From an uncultured Blautia sp. (GTDB taxonomy: Bacteria; Bacillota; Clostridia; Lachnospirales; Lachnospiraceae): a stretch of 7,240 nt of DNA. Each line of letters starts with the position of its first letter. Position 1 is the stretch's first letter. A program made the position numbers and the translations under genes. The stretch lies in assembly GCA_934402155.1 (NCBI GenBank), contig CAKRTP010000093.1, positions 1-7,240 on the forward strand. Direction: 5' to 3'. Below are positions 7,226 to 7,240 of the stretch, one piece after another. Below the pieces are notes generated by a model that ran no database searches, was not told the DNA's origin, and was given only the letters and a program-made list of their open reading frames with translations.

Positions 7226-7240
7226 AGTAGTTCCTTGCCA
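7226..7240 (+). terminator. Truncated second copy of the post-glmS hairpin (left arm only)
   Basis: Eleven bases after the nucleotidyltransferase stop, AGTAGTTCCTTGCCA matches the left arm and first loop base of the hairpin at 1849-1863 in 13 of 15 positions. The window ends before the right arm, so the hairpin itself is not seen. The position directly after a gene, and a C at 7238 in place of the wobble-forming T1861, fit a second member of the same terminator family. If the full element is repeated, TTGCCA (7235-7240) could again serve as a -35 for the next gene. Confidence 0.5.

Overview
The window is about 7.2 kb of bacterial DNA, very probably from a gut Clostridia genome of the Lachnospiraceae type. 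The evidence is a GC content of roughly 34-45% depending on the gene, strong GGAG/AGGAGG ribosome binding sites, and a glmS and a NahK-type kinase that look like those of gut Firmicutes. The taxonomic call is inference from sequence style, not from a marker gene. All five confident genes lie on the plus strand, plus one weak 50-codon small ORF. No RNA gene, CRISPR array, insertion sequence or integrase is visible.

Layout. Positions 2-1840 hold glmS, complete from its first codon; its upstream control region lies outside the window. Positions 1841-1908 hold a long hairpin that looks like the glmS terminator, with a near-consensus sigma-70-type promoter written through it. Positions 1909-3024 hold a kinase closely resembling N-acetylhexosamine 1-kinase (NahK). 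A 147-base gap (3025-3171) contains the small ORF, which overlaps the start of the next gene. Positions 3172-4188 encode a membrane acyltransferase of the acyltransferase-3 (OafA/ExoZ-like) family. Positions 4200-6215 encode a large polytopic membrane protein with a C-terminal soluble domain, probably a GT-C-type glycosyltransferase. Positions 6252-7214 encode a sugar-1-phosphate nucleotidyltransferase-like protein. The last 15 bases match the left arm of the hairpin that follows glmS.

How the genes may work together (inference). GlmS makes glucosamine-6-phosphate, the entry point for amino-sugar nucleotides. The NahK-like kinase would phosphorylate free GlcNAc/GalNAc or a related sugar at C1, and the nucleotidyltransferase would activate the sugar-1-phosphate to an NDP-sugar. 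The two membrane proteins between them would acylate and glycosylate a cell-surface glycan. The kinase and nucleotidyltransferase resemble glmS in base composition (about 40-45% GC in samples), while the two membrane genes are AT-richer (about 34-36%). The membrane pair may therefore be a later insertion into a kinase/nucleotidyltransferase operon, although membrane proteins tend to be AT-rich anyway.

The families here are known. The most interesting points are the combined terminator/promoter element and its partial second copy at the window end, the membrane-gene pair sitting between two sugar-activation genes, and the unannotated small ORF.
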